Source: Martinezella calliandrae (lineage in GTDB: Bacteria; Pseudomonadota; Alphaproteobacteria; Rhizobiales; Rhizobiaceae). Taken from it: 64,000 bases of DNA. Shown here piece after piece: positions 40,520 through 48,663 of this stretch. Made by a program: the position numbers and the translations under genes. Location: NCBI RefSeq assembly GCF_030272695.1, contig NZ_JARFYN010000005.1, positions 124,001 to 188,000 on the forward strand, written 5' to 3'. The notes beneath the pieces were generated by a model that was not told the DNA's origin, searched no databases, and saw nothing but the letters and a program-made list of their open reading frames with translations. Numbering within the stretch: position 1 is the first letter of the stretch; every line of letters begins with the position of its first letter.

Positions 40520-41109
40520 AGAGGTGCACGATCATCCTGCCTGAAGCGGGTCCGATCAATAGCTTGTGGGTGGCTGATCGGCTCAATCTCCTGCTTGAAC
40601 TGGATATGCGGATCGTTATCGTCGACGCCGCCTATGACGAACTCACCCGCAATCTTTCCTGCCTCAAAGATGCCGAGGTTAAGGATTTCATCGATGGCAA
40701 CTCTCCACCTTTCGTGATCGAGCGGACAGACATAGGTGAGACCGAACGGCATAAGCGGCGGCTTGGACAAAAGCTGAAGAAAAATGCCGGAGAGCTCGCT
40801 ATGGTCGATTTCATCTCCGACGAAGGAGGTCTTGAACGCTATCTCAAGGCCAAGGAACCTGTCGCGATCCTGTTCGAGGACCCTGGCCTAAGGGTTTTCA
40901 ACAGGCCACCAAATCTCCACCTGATCTCAACCGTGGGCCTGCTCCGTGGATTGGAAGATGTGGGCGTCATCGCGTCAGCGGACGATGTAATCGATGAAAT
41001 GCTTCATCCGAGCAAGCCCGGCAGAAGGCCCGAGGACGCCAGAAAGTTCACCGATCTTCCTGACGGGATCGATGAGCTAGCAGCGATTGGCAGCTCTGGG
41101 AAGCCCTGA
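40516..41109 (+). CDS. PIN-like putative toxin
   Basis: The 197-aa protein reads like a PIN-fold protein. It has an early strand-helix (TIILPEAGPINSLWVADRLNLLL), an acidic YDELTR after IVIVDAAYDEL, the helix GELAMVDFISDE, and VAILFEDPGLRVF followed by LISTVGLLRGLEDVGVIASADDV. The last stretch matches the C-terminal helix of VapC-like toxins. It is translationally coupled to the RHH protein upstream. The family assignment is by pattern only. It is longer than usual VapC (about 130-140 aa). Confidence 0.6.
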   Translation: MKRCTIILPEAGPINSLWVADRLNLLLELDMRIVIVDAAYDELTRNLSCLKDAEVKDFIDGNSPPFVIERTDIGETERHKRRLGQKLKKNAGELAMVDFISDEGGLERYLKAKEPVAILFEDPGLRVFNRPPNLHLISTVGLLRGLEDVGVIASADDVIDEMLHPSKPGRRPEDARKFTDLPDGIDELAAIGSSGKP

Positions 41110-41139
41110 ACGAGAGGCAGTCCGTCTCTATGTTTTATC

Positions 41140-41460
41140 GCCTGATCTCGATTCCACATTCTCGTTAGTGGCTGGGGAGGATTTCTATACGCATTTCTAT
41201 CGCAGATGGCGTCTTCGGGAGGGTGGCTTTCGAAAGACGTCAACCTTGACGATCGTTTCCTCAAATAGTGCCTGGACGAAAGCGAGTTTATCGAGGTCAA
41301 CGGATGACTGTTCGTCTTCGAAGATGTCGAGCCGAAAGCGCCGCGGCTGGGACGTGGCGGATACCAGCCATGACTGAGCGATCTATTTCCCAGCATAACA
41401 AAGACCATCACGCGGAAAGCCATTGCCCGAAAGGCAATCGAGCCGAAATAATTTGGCTCC
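41140..41460 (+). pseudogene. Possible degraded coding sequence
   Basis: One frame reads GWLSKDVNLDDRFLK stop CLDESEFIEVNG stop LFVFEDVEPKAPRLGRGGYQ P stop LSDLFPSITKTITRKAIARK. Three in-frame stops interrupt otherwise protein-like sequence. I cannot name the family. The rest of 41110-41894 has no supported gene. Confidence 0.3.
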
Positions 41461-41894
41461 GACAAACGTCGCGGCAGTCGCCTCGCGCCAGGTGCCAAGC
41501 TAAAGCATTGTTCCTGCAATGGGATCACCGTCACGCCAGTCGTGCAATCACGACAGAGCTGTGCAGGCGCTTCCCGAGCTGCTGGGATGGTGTGGGCCAT
41601 GGTTCGCCGGGGGCGATGCCGACGGATCGGGACACGTCTACGTGCAGGCGAGCGAACATTTGCTGTGCGCGGGGAGGTATCGGGATGGTTAGGGTTCAAA
41701 TTCCAGCTTATACAGATCGTTGGATTGTGGGCGATCGCTGAGGCGGGCTCCTCAAGGTCACGCGACCGAGGGCAGCGCTGGCAGTATCTGCGCGGCGCTA
41801 CTGACCAGCGGAGAAGGCCCACGGCGTTGGGTTCGCACACGTAAATGCGGCAAGGTGGTGCGGGTAATCCGGGCTGATTGCGAGGTGGTCTGAA
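41461..41894. other. Region without a supported gene
   Basis: Open frames on both strands here lack ribosome sites and recognisable motifs. It may hold decayed coding sequence continuous with the stretch at 41140. Confidence 0.4.
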
Positions 41895-42368
41895 TTGAAA
41901 CCGATCTACATTGCATGGGCTATTCGGTTAGCCATTGAAGCATTGACCATCGCCGCTATCGCGGCCTTCTACGTTGCCAACGCATTTGATCCCAGCCCGT
42001 TCCTTAAAACCTTCCTGATCATCTACGGGGTTTGGTACGGCTTCTGCTTCGTGATGTGGTTCTACCGGAACATCGCTGACTGGATCGTTTACCGATTGAC
42101 GAAACAGATGTTTGTCGACGAGGAAGTCAAGGGAATGGAGCTGTGCAAGCTGCCGGTCGACCAGTTCCCATACGAAGAACTTGGGACGTATCTTGACCGA
42201 ATCGTCGAAGATCCCGCAGCGCCCGGCATCGCCAAGGCCAAGGTCGGTTACTACACGGCAATTTTGGAACGTGCCCAGACCAGCGGGTTTCTGTACCGAA
42301 TGCGTTTGGAGCGCGTCCTCAAGGAGGCGCGCATCAAATACAAACAGCTGCACGGGGAACATCTGTGA
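41895..42368 (+). CDS. Small membrane protein, two predicted TM segments
   Basis: The 157-aa protein has two N-terminal hydrophobic helices (about 7-27 and 37-56; FLIIYGVWYGFCFVMWFY). A cytoplasmic helical tail ends RMRLERVLKEARIKYKQL. I recognise no family. The start is TTG at 41895, preceded by GAGGTGG; there is no earlier ATG. No evident operon partner. Confidence 0.6.
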   Translation: MKPIYIAWAIRLAIEALTIAAIAAFYVANAFDPSPFLKTFLIIYGVWYGFCFVMWFYRNIADWIVYRLTKQMFVDEEVKGMELCKLPVDQFPYEELGTYLDRIVEDPAAPGIAKAKVGYYTAILERAQTSGFLYRMRLERVLKEARIKYKQLHGEHL

Positions 42369-42652
42369 GCGACGGTGAACAATGCGGTGGAACTGATCGC
42401 GGCAAGCTGAAACAGGTGATCCGTGCGCTGTCACAAGGGTCGGGCGGCAATCTTCAACCTGACCGGCGACGGACGCGATGAAGCCCGAATTTCGAGCGGG
42501 CATTCGGACCAAGCGCTCTAACAGAAGCTGTGACTTTGTTTGGCCAACGTCTTAACCGCGAGACTGCCGGACCCAACCAAAGTGAGCAAAGATGGACTTG
42601 CGTAGCCAAGCAGATTTTTTCCAAAGAGCCTTTCAATGGGGATTATAGTCGT

Positions 42653-43789
42653 ATGCAACCCAAACGTATCGTAATAACCTCTGACCTGTTGCGCGTCACA
42701 GCTGAAAAAACGTCACGGAAGGGATTTGCGACAAACACAAATCTCTTCGCTGCAATTCTGACGCCACAGATTTCGGCGGCAACCCGCCTACCGGTTACCA
42801 TATTAGAATGGGACGATGCATCACCATTCGACGGCAAGGCCGTTTATGACGCCTTTGGTCTGGAGGCGAACGCCGGGAGTTGGGCAAGGATCTTCGCGGC
42901 CGATGCGACAGATATTGTTTGCGCGTTGTTCCTGCCCCACGTCGAAAATTCATTGGTAATAGGTTTCGAGATCTCACCGCTACTGCAGAAAGTTCTCAAT
43001 CGCCTGGATATACCCTTTGTCGACATGCGATGGCATCCATTGCGGTTTCTCGACGATATATTCTTCGGATTTTCGTCGAACCGTAGCGAACTATCGGCCG
43101 CAATCGCGCCATATGCGCTATCCTGTCAGGAAGTCGATTTCCATGTCGGCCTTCACAAGGCGACTGCAATTCGGCGTAGCGCTTTCAAAACAAGGGGGCG
43201 ATCCTGCGATACGCTGATCGTCGGTCAGACCCCATTCGATGCGTCGTTGATCAATGACGAACGGATCGCTACCCTGCTTGATCATAAAGACAGAATAGCG
43301 GAACTTGCCAAGACCGGTTCCGTCGCTTTTCGCCCACACCCCTTCTCGCCTCATCCGAGCCCGGCATTGGCCGCGTTCCTCGAGGATCATGGCATCGCGC
43401 ATGTCGACAGCGATATCGATATGTACGAGCTTCTATGCGACGACTCCCTTCAGCGCGTTGTCGGTCTGAGTTCGGGAACCCTTGATGAAGCAACGTTCTT
43501 CGGACTGAGTGTGACCAGATTCATACCCCAACGATTCCGTTACCTTCCACACGTCATGGACGCTTTTCAGACGGACAATGAGTCATTGGTCTATACGGGG
43601 ATTTATCATGCGTTTCTCAACGTCGATTTCTGGGCTGACATCCTCCGATCGACGCTGGAGCGTACCTGGCCAAACGGCAATCCAATTCCCTTCAAATCCG
43701 ATCGTTTGCGGCATGTGAACGGAGCTTACTGGGGCCTTCTCAATACTGGTGGAACCAACCTCGTTATGTCTTACAATACGCCAGAATGA
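42653..43789 (+). CDS. Putative capsule/surface-glycan type protein (GT-B-like)
   Basis: The 378-aa protein has features seen in capsule-polysaccharide transferases of GT-B type. An RPHPF motif follows a strand, and SSGTLDEATFFGL sits where such enzymes recognise the sugar nucleotide. The N-terminus (KRIVITSDLLRVT) resembles a Rossmann strand-turn. No membrane segment is present. No glycan-synthesis neighbours exist in the window, so the assignment is tentative. Confidence 0.45.
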   Translation: MQPKRIVITSDLLRVTAEKTSRKGFATNTNLFAAILTPQISAATRLPVTILEWDDASPFDGKAVYDAFGLEANAGSWARIFAADATDIVCALFLPHVENSLVIGFEISPLLQKVLNRLDIPFVDMRWHPLRFLDDIFFGFSSNRSELSAAIAPYALSCQEVDFHVGLHKATAIRRSAFKTRGRSCDTLIVGQTPFDASLINDERIATLLDHKDRIAELAKTGSVAFRPHPFSPHPSPALAAFLEDHGIAHVDSDIDMYELLCDDSLQRVVGLSSGTLDEATFFGLSVTRFIPQRFRYLPHVMDAFQTDNESLVYTGIYHAFLNVDFWADILRSTLERTWPNGNPIPFKSDRLRHVNGAYWGLLNTGGTNLVMSYNTPE

Positions 43790-43973
43790 GTGCGCCGCGG
43801 CTACATTCGTGGTGATCTCGGCGGTGGGATGTTAACCGGCACACCCAGACACATGGTTCGAAGACATGACAAACCCCGGCCCATAAAACTCAAACGTCTC
43901 CAAATAGACGTAGCTAAGCGGGCACCGAGTTGTGATGCCCTACTGAACCTCTGTCAACGTTGAGAGGAGTTCT

Positions 43974-44519
43974 CTAGACGTTCCGCAGTTCCGACGGGAG
44001 CAGCCGGTATTCCTTTATCAAGATCACGCCATTACCGTTGAAGAAGAGAGCCTGATTCAGCCAATATTGATCGGGGGCCTTCTGCGATACCACTCCCTTT
44101 GATAGCAATTCGTTGAGACCACTTTGAAATTGTGTTTCGTTCATCTCCGTCCTTTTGCCGTTCAACTGGCCCTCGGAGAAGAAGAGCGTGAGACTATCAC
44201 GATGCCCGTCCGATATTCTGGCTTGTTGGTATTCGACCAGTATGACTTTAAACACTTCATATCCAGCGCTGCCAAGATCGAACGCAGCACGAACGCCATC
44301 CGTGAGCGCCTCTGCAAAGTGCTCCTCGTTGACGTCTTCAATGACGTGAATCACGCCGGAACCTACTTCCCCAGCATTGGGGTCCATCAACTCGCGCGGA
44401 GTGGTGCGAGTCTTCACCCTCTTGCGCTGGACCTGGACTTCTTTTGCTCCGGACGTAAAAGCGCTGCTTGTCGGGGAGGGCGCCGGCGCCCGCGCCCGCA
44501 ATTGGGCATCATCAGACAT
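43974..44519 (-). CDS. Winged-helix protein, possibly RepL/RepA-type replication protein
   Basis: The 181-aa protein has a basic, low-complexity start. Its C-terminal half looks like a winged helix: MNETQFQSGLNELLSKGVVS, then QYWLNQALFFNGNGVILIKEYRL. The end resembles the 'FxNGDR' block of small plasmid replication proteins. The middle region (VKVILVEYQQARISDGHRDS) could mediate dimerisation. A plasmid or phage origin is possible but not shown; no iterons are evident nearby. Confidence 0.45.
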   Translation of the reverse strand: MSDDAQLRARAPAPSPTSSAFTSGAKEVQVQRKRVKTRTTPRELMDPNAGEVGSGVIHVIEDVNEEHFAEALTDGVRAAFDLGSAGYEVFKVILVEYQQARISDGHRDSLTLFFSEGQLNGKRTEMNETQFQSGLNELLSKGVVSQKAPDQYWLNQALFFNGNGVILIKEYRLLPSELRNV

Positions 44520-44869
44520 AGTTTATCCTTTGAAAAAATGACCAAACTTAGCTTCCATGAGAAGCTTAATATACGCTACGCGGATAAATGTAAGCCATTT
44601 CCGGTGTGACGGGTGCGGCAGGCGTGATTTTCGAGCAGCTGATATTCTCTTGGGCGTGGCGGAATAGGTATGGCATCAGACGAAACAATAATAAATTTCG
44701 CCACTTCCTCAGGTTGTTTCATATGGATGACCACTTTATGCGAATTTCGAACATTTCCAAAATTGCGCTGATATTTCAAGCACGATACACGCTCATACCA
44801 TCGAGGCATGGGCGAGGGCCGTCTGAATTGAATTAAACCATGTAGTTTCGATAAAAGGGATCTATCGGT
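44520..44869. other. AT-rich divergent intergenic region
   Basis: These 350 bp lie between the leftward 181-aa gene and the rightward molybdopterin-domain gene. A 46-codon minus-strand frame ending at 44589 is open but has no ribosome site, so I do not call it. Promoters for both flanking genes are expected here. Confidence 0.4.
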
Positions 44870-45397
44870 ATGCTTAAAAGGACGATACTTTCTTTCATGT
44901 GGGTGATGATTGGCGCCTATTTGGGTGCGGATGTGACACATGCAGCCCTGCGCCTTCCGAATGGATGTAAGCAGAACGTCTTCCTGACGATTTCTGGCAA
45001 AATTGATAAGATAACGAATAGCGCAGACAGTAGCTATGAGATGTCCGAGCGCGAATTTCTTGCGCTGCCGACATCGACGGTGACAACATCCACACCATGG
45101 ACTCCCAAGAGCGACTTCGTTGGGCCTTTGCTTGCTAAAATTCTCCAAGAAGTAGCGGCGAGAGGAAGTAAACTGCGTCTCGTAGCGCTTGATGATTTTA
45201 GCGTGGAGGTTGATGGTGACTATCTGGGCAAATATGGAACTATATTGGCTAGTAGCAAAGACGGGGTTCGTCTAACCGTCAGAGATTTCGGACCGATCTT
45301 CGTGATGTATCCTCGCGACAGCTTCAGAAAGGAACTGGACACGCCATTTGCAGCATCACACATGGTTTGGCAATTGTGCGGGATCGAGGTGGAATGA
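44870..45397 (+). CDS. Exported molybdopterin-binding-domain-like protein
   Basis: The 175-aa protein has a signal peptide (about residues 1-26). The mature part resembles small stand-alone oxidoreductase molybdopterin-binding domains: FLTISGKIDKITN, SEREFLALPTSTVTTSTPWT, FVGPLLAKILQEVAARG and GVRLTVRDFGPIFVMYPRD. No Cys lies at the position that would ligate Mo, so it may be a sensor rather than an enzyme. Its stop overlaps the kinase start (ATGA), linking it to the signalling pair. Confidence 0.75.
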   Translation: MLKRTILSFMWVMIGAYLGADVTHAALRLPNGCKQNVFLTISGKIDKITNSADSSYEMSEREFLALPTSTVTTSTPWTPKSDFVGPLLAKILQEVAARGSKLRLVALDDFSVEVDGDYLGKYGTILASSKDGVRLTVRDFGPIFVMYPRDSFRKELDTPFAASHMVWQLCGIEVE

Positions 45398-47091
45398 GAT
45401 TATTCCATCTGACCTGGTTTAGTATTCCCGCAACGATTGTAGTCATATGCATTGGCGTCGCGGTGTACAATTGGAGCGCCATAAGAGAGGAATATATTCT
45501 TTGGGATTCCAGCAGCACCAAGAATCCATCGTATTTATACTGGCCGACCGCACAGGCGCAAAGAGCGCTTGAACCCGTCAGGTTGGATTTGAAGACGATT
45601 GCTGATGGATCTCCTGTTGATCCGGATGCGCTTTCGTTCCACATTGATGTTTTGATTTCTGCCATCAATATCATAACCCGCCCCTCGGAGCTGAATGATC
45701 GTTTTAGGCGACTTCCAGGGTTCTCGAGCGATTTGCCAATCCTGTCAGAATTCGCAACAAACGCTCCGCCTGCGAGTAAACCGAAGCTATCGCCAGCAGA
45801 GGCTCAGGCCTTGTTGCTCAAACTGGAAGATATATCCTCTGCTTTAGACCAGATATCCAAGGCGGCCTGGGACCAGGATACTGAGTTGAAGGAGAAGTCC
45901 TTCGAGATGATCCAGGCAGGGCATACCATCATTCTGGTGATCGCGGGTTTGCTGGTTTGCGCAATCCTGTCGTTTGCTATCATTTCAATATTCTACTGGT
46001 GGGCCATCGCGGCAAGGACCCGCGCCGTGGCCGCTGCTGAGCAAGCGGTTGAAGACAAAATCTCCTTCCTCGCCATGATCAGCCATGAACTCAGAACGCC
46101 CCTTCAGGCCATCGTCTCAGCGTTGGATGTCCTCGAACGGCCCCAAGATGTAAAGACCCGAAATGAGTTGACCGCGCGCATCCGTCGGGCGGCAAACAGC
46201 CTGGCTGTCCAGCTTCGCGACATGCTGACGCTGGCCCGAGCTCAAACGGGGTATATCGAACTGCAACCGAGCGTCTTCGAGGCGGGGGAGCTTGTCCGGG
46301 AGGTGGTGGAAAATTATCAAGTCGCGGCGAATGCCAAGCATTTGGAGCTGCGGCAAACCGATCCCGATGAGGCTGTTTTTGTTGTCGCGGACAGTGAGCG
46401 TATTGCGCAACTTCTGCACAATCTCGTTTCAAACGCGGTTAAGTATACATCGACCGGTTATGTTCGAGTTGATCTTGTCTCATTTCACGAGAAGGTGGGC
46501 GAATTGGTGCTCCGCGTTGTGGATACCGGGCCTGGATTGCCGCCAAGAATCCTTGAAAACAGAACCGAGGCAGCGGGGCTCGTCAGCCTTGGCAGTGGGC
46601 GAGGCATTGGCCTGTCGGTTGTCCAGACTTTGTTGCGCCAACTCGGTGCGCGCATGACAATCAGCAGCGCGCCAGGTGGCGGCAGTATATTTGACGTCAG
46701 AATACCCGCGGTAGCGGCGGAGCCTCGATACGAGGTGTCCGACGTTCGGAAGCGGGTCCTCATTGTTGACGATCATCCCGACCTTCTGAAAGGCTTTTCG
46801 ACCGTGCTCGAAGAGCTTGGATTTCTGACCGACATCGCGCCATCCGGCATGACAGCGCTGAACTACATCGCCGCACACACCTATTCAGCGATCTTCATTG
46901 ATCTCGACATGCCGGCCATGACCGGATGGGAGCTGGCGGCGCAAATTCGCAAGACAGAGTTGCACCAAAAGACCAAGCTTGTCGCTGTGTCAGCCGCAAA
47001 TCACGGTCTCAAGCATGATCTGTCATCCTTTGACGCGATCTTGAGCAAGCCGATACGCCAGCAACAATTGCGGACGTTCATGCAGTTCTGA
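45394..47091 (+). CDS. Hybrid sensor histidine kinase with receiver domain
   Basis: The 565-aa protein has TM1 (about 8-26), a periplasmic sensor of about 150 residues, and TM2 (about 178-203). The HisKA domain has SHELRTPLQ (His231), and HATPase_c shows NLVSNAVKYT, DTGPGLP and GRGIGLSV. The C-terminal receiver has VLIVDDHPD, acceptor Asp503 in FIDLDMPAMTG, and the Lys of LSKP. It is coupled to the exported molybdopterin-like protein, a plausible co-sensor. Its 3' end overlaps the convergent regulator gene by 14 bp. Confidence 0.93.
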   Translation: MRLFHLTWFSIPATIVVICIGVAVYNWSAIREEYILWDSSSTKNPSYLYWPTAQAQRALEPVRLDLKTIADGSPVDPDALSFHIDVLISAINIITRPSELNDRFRRLPGFSSDLPILSEFATNAPPASKPKLSPAEAQALLLKLEDISSALDQISKAAWDQDTELKEKSFEMIQAGHTIILVIAGLLVCAILSFAIISIFYWWAIAARTRAVAAAEQAVEDKISFLAMISHELRTPLQAIVSALDVLERPQDVKTRNELTARIRRAANSLAVQLRDMLTLARAQTGYIELQPSVFEAGELVREVVENYQVAANAKHLELRQTDPDEAVFVVADSERIAQLLHNLVSNAVKYTSTGYVRVDLVSFHEKVGELVLRVVDTGPGLPPRILENRTEAAGLVSLGSGRGIGLSVVQTLLRQLGARMTISSAPGGGSIFDVRIPAVAAEPRYEVSDVRKRVLIVDDHPDLLKGFSTVLEELGFLTDIAPSGMTALNYIAAHTYSAIFIDLDMPAMTGWELAAQIRKTELHQKTKLVAVSAANHGLKHDLSSFDAILSKPIRQQQLRTFMQF

Positions 47092-47947
47092 AACTCGCGT
47101 TCAAAGCGGCGATGAGGATCGGCATGCTCGCCGGCTTCGTGAAGAATTTCAAATTGTGCTGTGCCAGCGCCGTAGCAATATTCTCTTCGTCGGCATTGCC
47201 TGTCCTTATCTGCCCGGTCAAAATGATGATCGGGCAAAGAGCATTGCGGGCGCGAATATTTTCGACCAATTCGAGAGCGGTCTGACGCCGCGCGTCTCGT
47301 TCGATGATCCAATCAAGCACATAGGCATCGAAGTCAGCCTGCTCATTCAAGGCTTGGGGGTCGTTAAAAGAGACCGCATCAAACCCAGCCATTTCCATGT
47401 AATGCACGATCGTCTGCGCGGTATCGGCGTGGTCATCGAGTATTGCGACCCTACGACGGGAGACAGTAGGTTCAATGACCAGACGAGTGACGGCGTGTGC
47501 CGGTATGATGGACCTGGCATCGGCAGCCATCACGCGCCACGCGCCATCGATCTCGGCCGCAATCAGTGTTCCGGGAGACACCTGGCCAATGACATTTCCC
47601 AGCCGAATTCGACACGGCACAATATGGTTGTTGATGACGACGGAGGCGTCGAGCAAAGGATCGGTTTTATCCAGTGTGACGAGCTCTTCCAACGTCTCGC
47701 CGAAATGCTCGGCAAGAAGCTTCAATTCTTCCAGCGACGAGGAGGTATTCGCCGTCAGACGGCGATTTGCGGCGGAATAGGAAAGCCCCAGTATTTCGGA
47801 GACCGTTACTGCGAAGCGGTATTTCGCAATTCCGTGTCGCGTTAGCAGTGCTGTAATGCACTGAGCAGCAAGGCCGGCTTCCGCTTCGGTGGCATGCGAG
47901 CGATTTTCGATCATTCCGTGAGTATCTTCGCTTAATTCACTCGCCAT
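47078..47947 (-). CDS. BetR-like HTH plus receiver-domain response regulator
   Basis: The 289-aa protein has an N-terminal BetR-like segment with an HTH (LLTRHGIAKYRFAVTVSEILGLSYSAANRRLT) and a helix resembling EELKLLAEHFGETLEELV. A middle beta-rich part follows, then a C-terminal receiver (VAILDDHADTAQTIVHYME; acceptor Asp in YVLDWIIE; FTKPAS). This order (DNA binding first, receiver last) is the reverse of common response regulators. It is the likely partner of the hybrid kinase, whose end it overlaps. Confidence 0.85.
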   Translation of the reverse strand: MASELSEDTHGMIENRSHATEAEAGLAAQCITALLTRHGIAKYRFAVTVSEILGLSYSAANRRLTANTSSSLEELKLLAEHFGETLEELVTLDKTDPLLDASVVINNHIVPCRIRLGNVIGQVSPGTLIAAEIDGAWRVMAADARSIIPAHAVTRLVIEPTVSRRRVAILDDHADTAQTIVHYMEMAGFDAVSFNDPQALNEQADFDAYVLDWIIERDARRQTALELVENIRARNALCPIIILTGQIRTGNADEENIATALAQHNLKFFTKPASMPILIAALNASFRTA

Positions 47948-48301
47948 TCAAGAATCCTATATTGCAAACGCGCAAAACTCGCGTATACGTAGAACAGACG
48001 CGCGCATTATGTTTAGATCTTAGCGTCCTGCTCTCGTTGTTATGGCGAATATATGTGAGGACCACAAGATAACAAGAAACAGATTGCGGTATTAAGAAAA
48101 CGGATAGTGCAACCATCACGCTTAGTATGAAGCGGAAAAATCACTAGGGCAGATAAGAGTAGTAAAGGCGTTTTCTGTTTCTCTAGGATGCATACGTTTC
48201 CAATTTGTTCGCCATATGGTCGTGATTGTATTTTAAGAATTATAACGTCTGCATGAGCGTTACAGCCCAAGCGAGGTATTCTAATTCGATCGCCGCAACC
48301 T
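47948..48301. other. AT-rich upstream region of the secretion locus
   Basis: About 355 bp between the leftward regulator and the rightward secretion locus. It must contain the promoters of both. No hexamers, repeats or RNA structures are convincing by eye. Base composition is notably AT-rich compared with the chromosome on the left. Confidence 0.45.
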
Positions 48302-48652
48302 GTGCATGGGGCACCGCTCTATTCTTCTTATGAACAATTTCCGGATCGTGTCGATGTTGCAGTAACTAGACTGCTTGCGACCGCTAATGTGAAGCTTGGA
48401 GAAGTTGATTTGCATGAACCACGAAAAAAAAACGGCCGCGCTCGTCTATCCAGAGGCGAGAAGATAAAGCGCGTTCTGTATTTTGCAATATTCTATGCGT
48501 TCTGTTTTGGCGTCGTTTCTATATTTGATAGCGAATGGGTAACTGTCCCGATTTTGTGTCTTGTTATTGGCGTCGGCGTTGGTGAGCTTAATGGAATAAG
48601 GATGTTCTCCTGCTTTTCGCGACAAAGTAACGAAGATAATAAAGACATTTAG
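48302..48652 (+). CDS. Small membrane protein coupled to the giant secreted protein
   Basis: The 116-aa protein has two hydrophobic helices (about 59-73, VLYFAIFYAFCFGVV, and 79-95, TVPILCLVIGVGVG) after a charged N-terminus. I recognise no family. The stop at 48652 overlaps the ribosome site (AGGAGAG) of the giant gene, which suggests translational coupling and thus a real gene. The GTG start at 48302 is uncertain; later in-frame GTG codons are possible. Confidence 0.55.
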   Translation: MHGAPLYSSYEQFPDRVDVAVTRLLATANVKLGEVDLHEPRKKNGRARLSRGEKIKRVLYFAIFYAFCFGVVSIFDSEWVTVPILCLVIGVGVGELNGIRMFSCFSRQSNEDNKDI

Positions 48653-48663
48653 GAGAGATTTAC

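Noticed and set aside
41004..41840. 278-codon minus-strand frame
   Set aside because: Overlaps the PIN-like gene end, has no recognisable domain and looks like random coding potential.
44576..45148. 190-codon minus-strand frame overlapping the molybdopterin-domain gene
   Set aside because: The plus-strand gene has a signal peptide, family motifs and coupling to the kinase; the minus frame has none.
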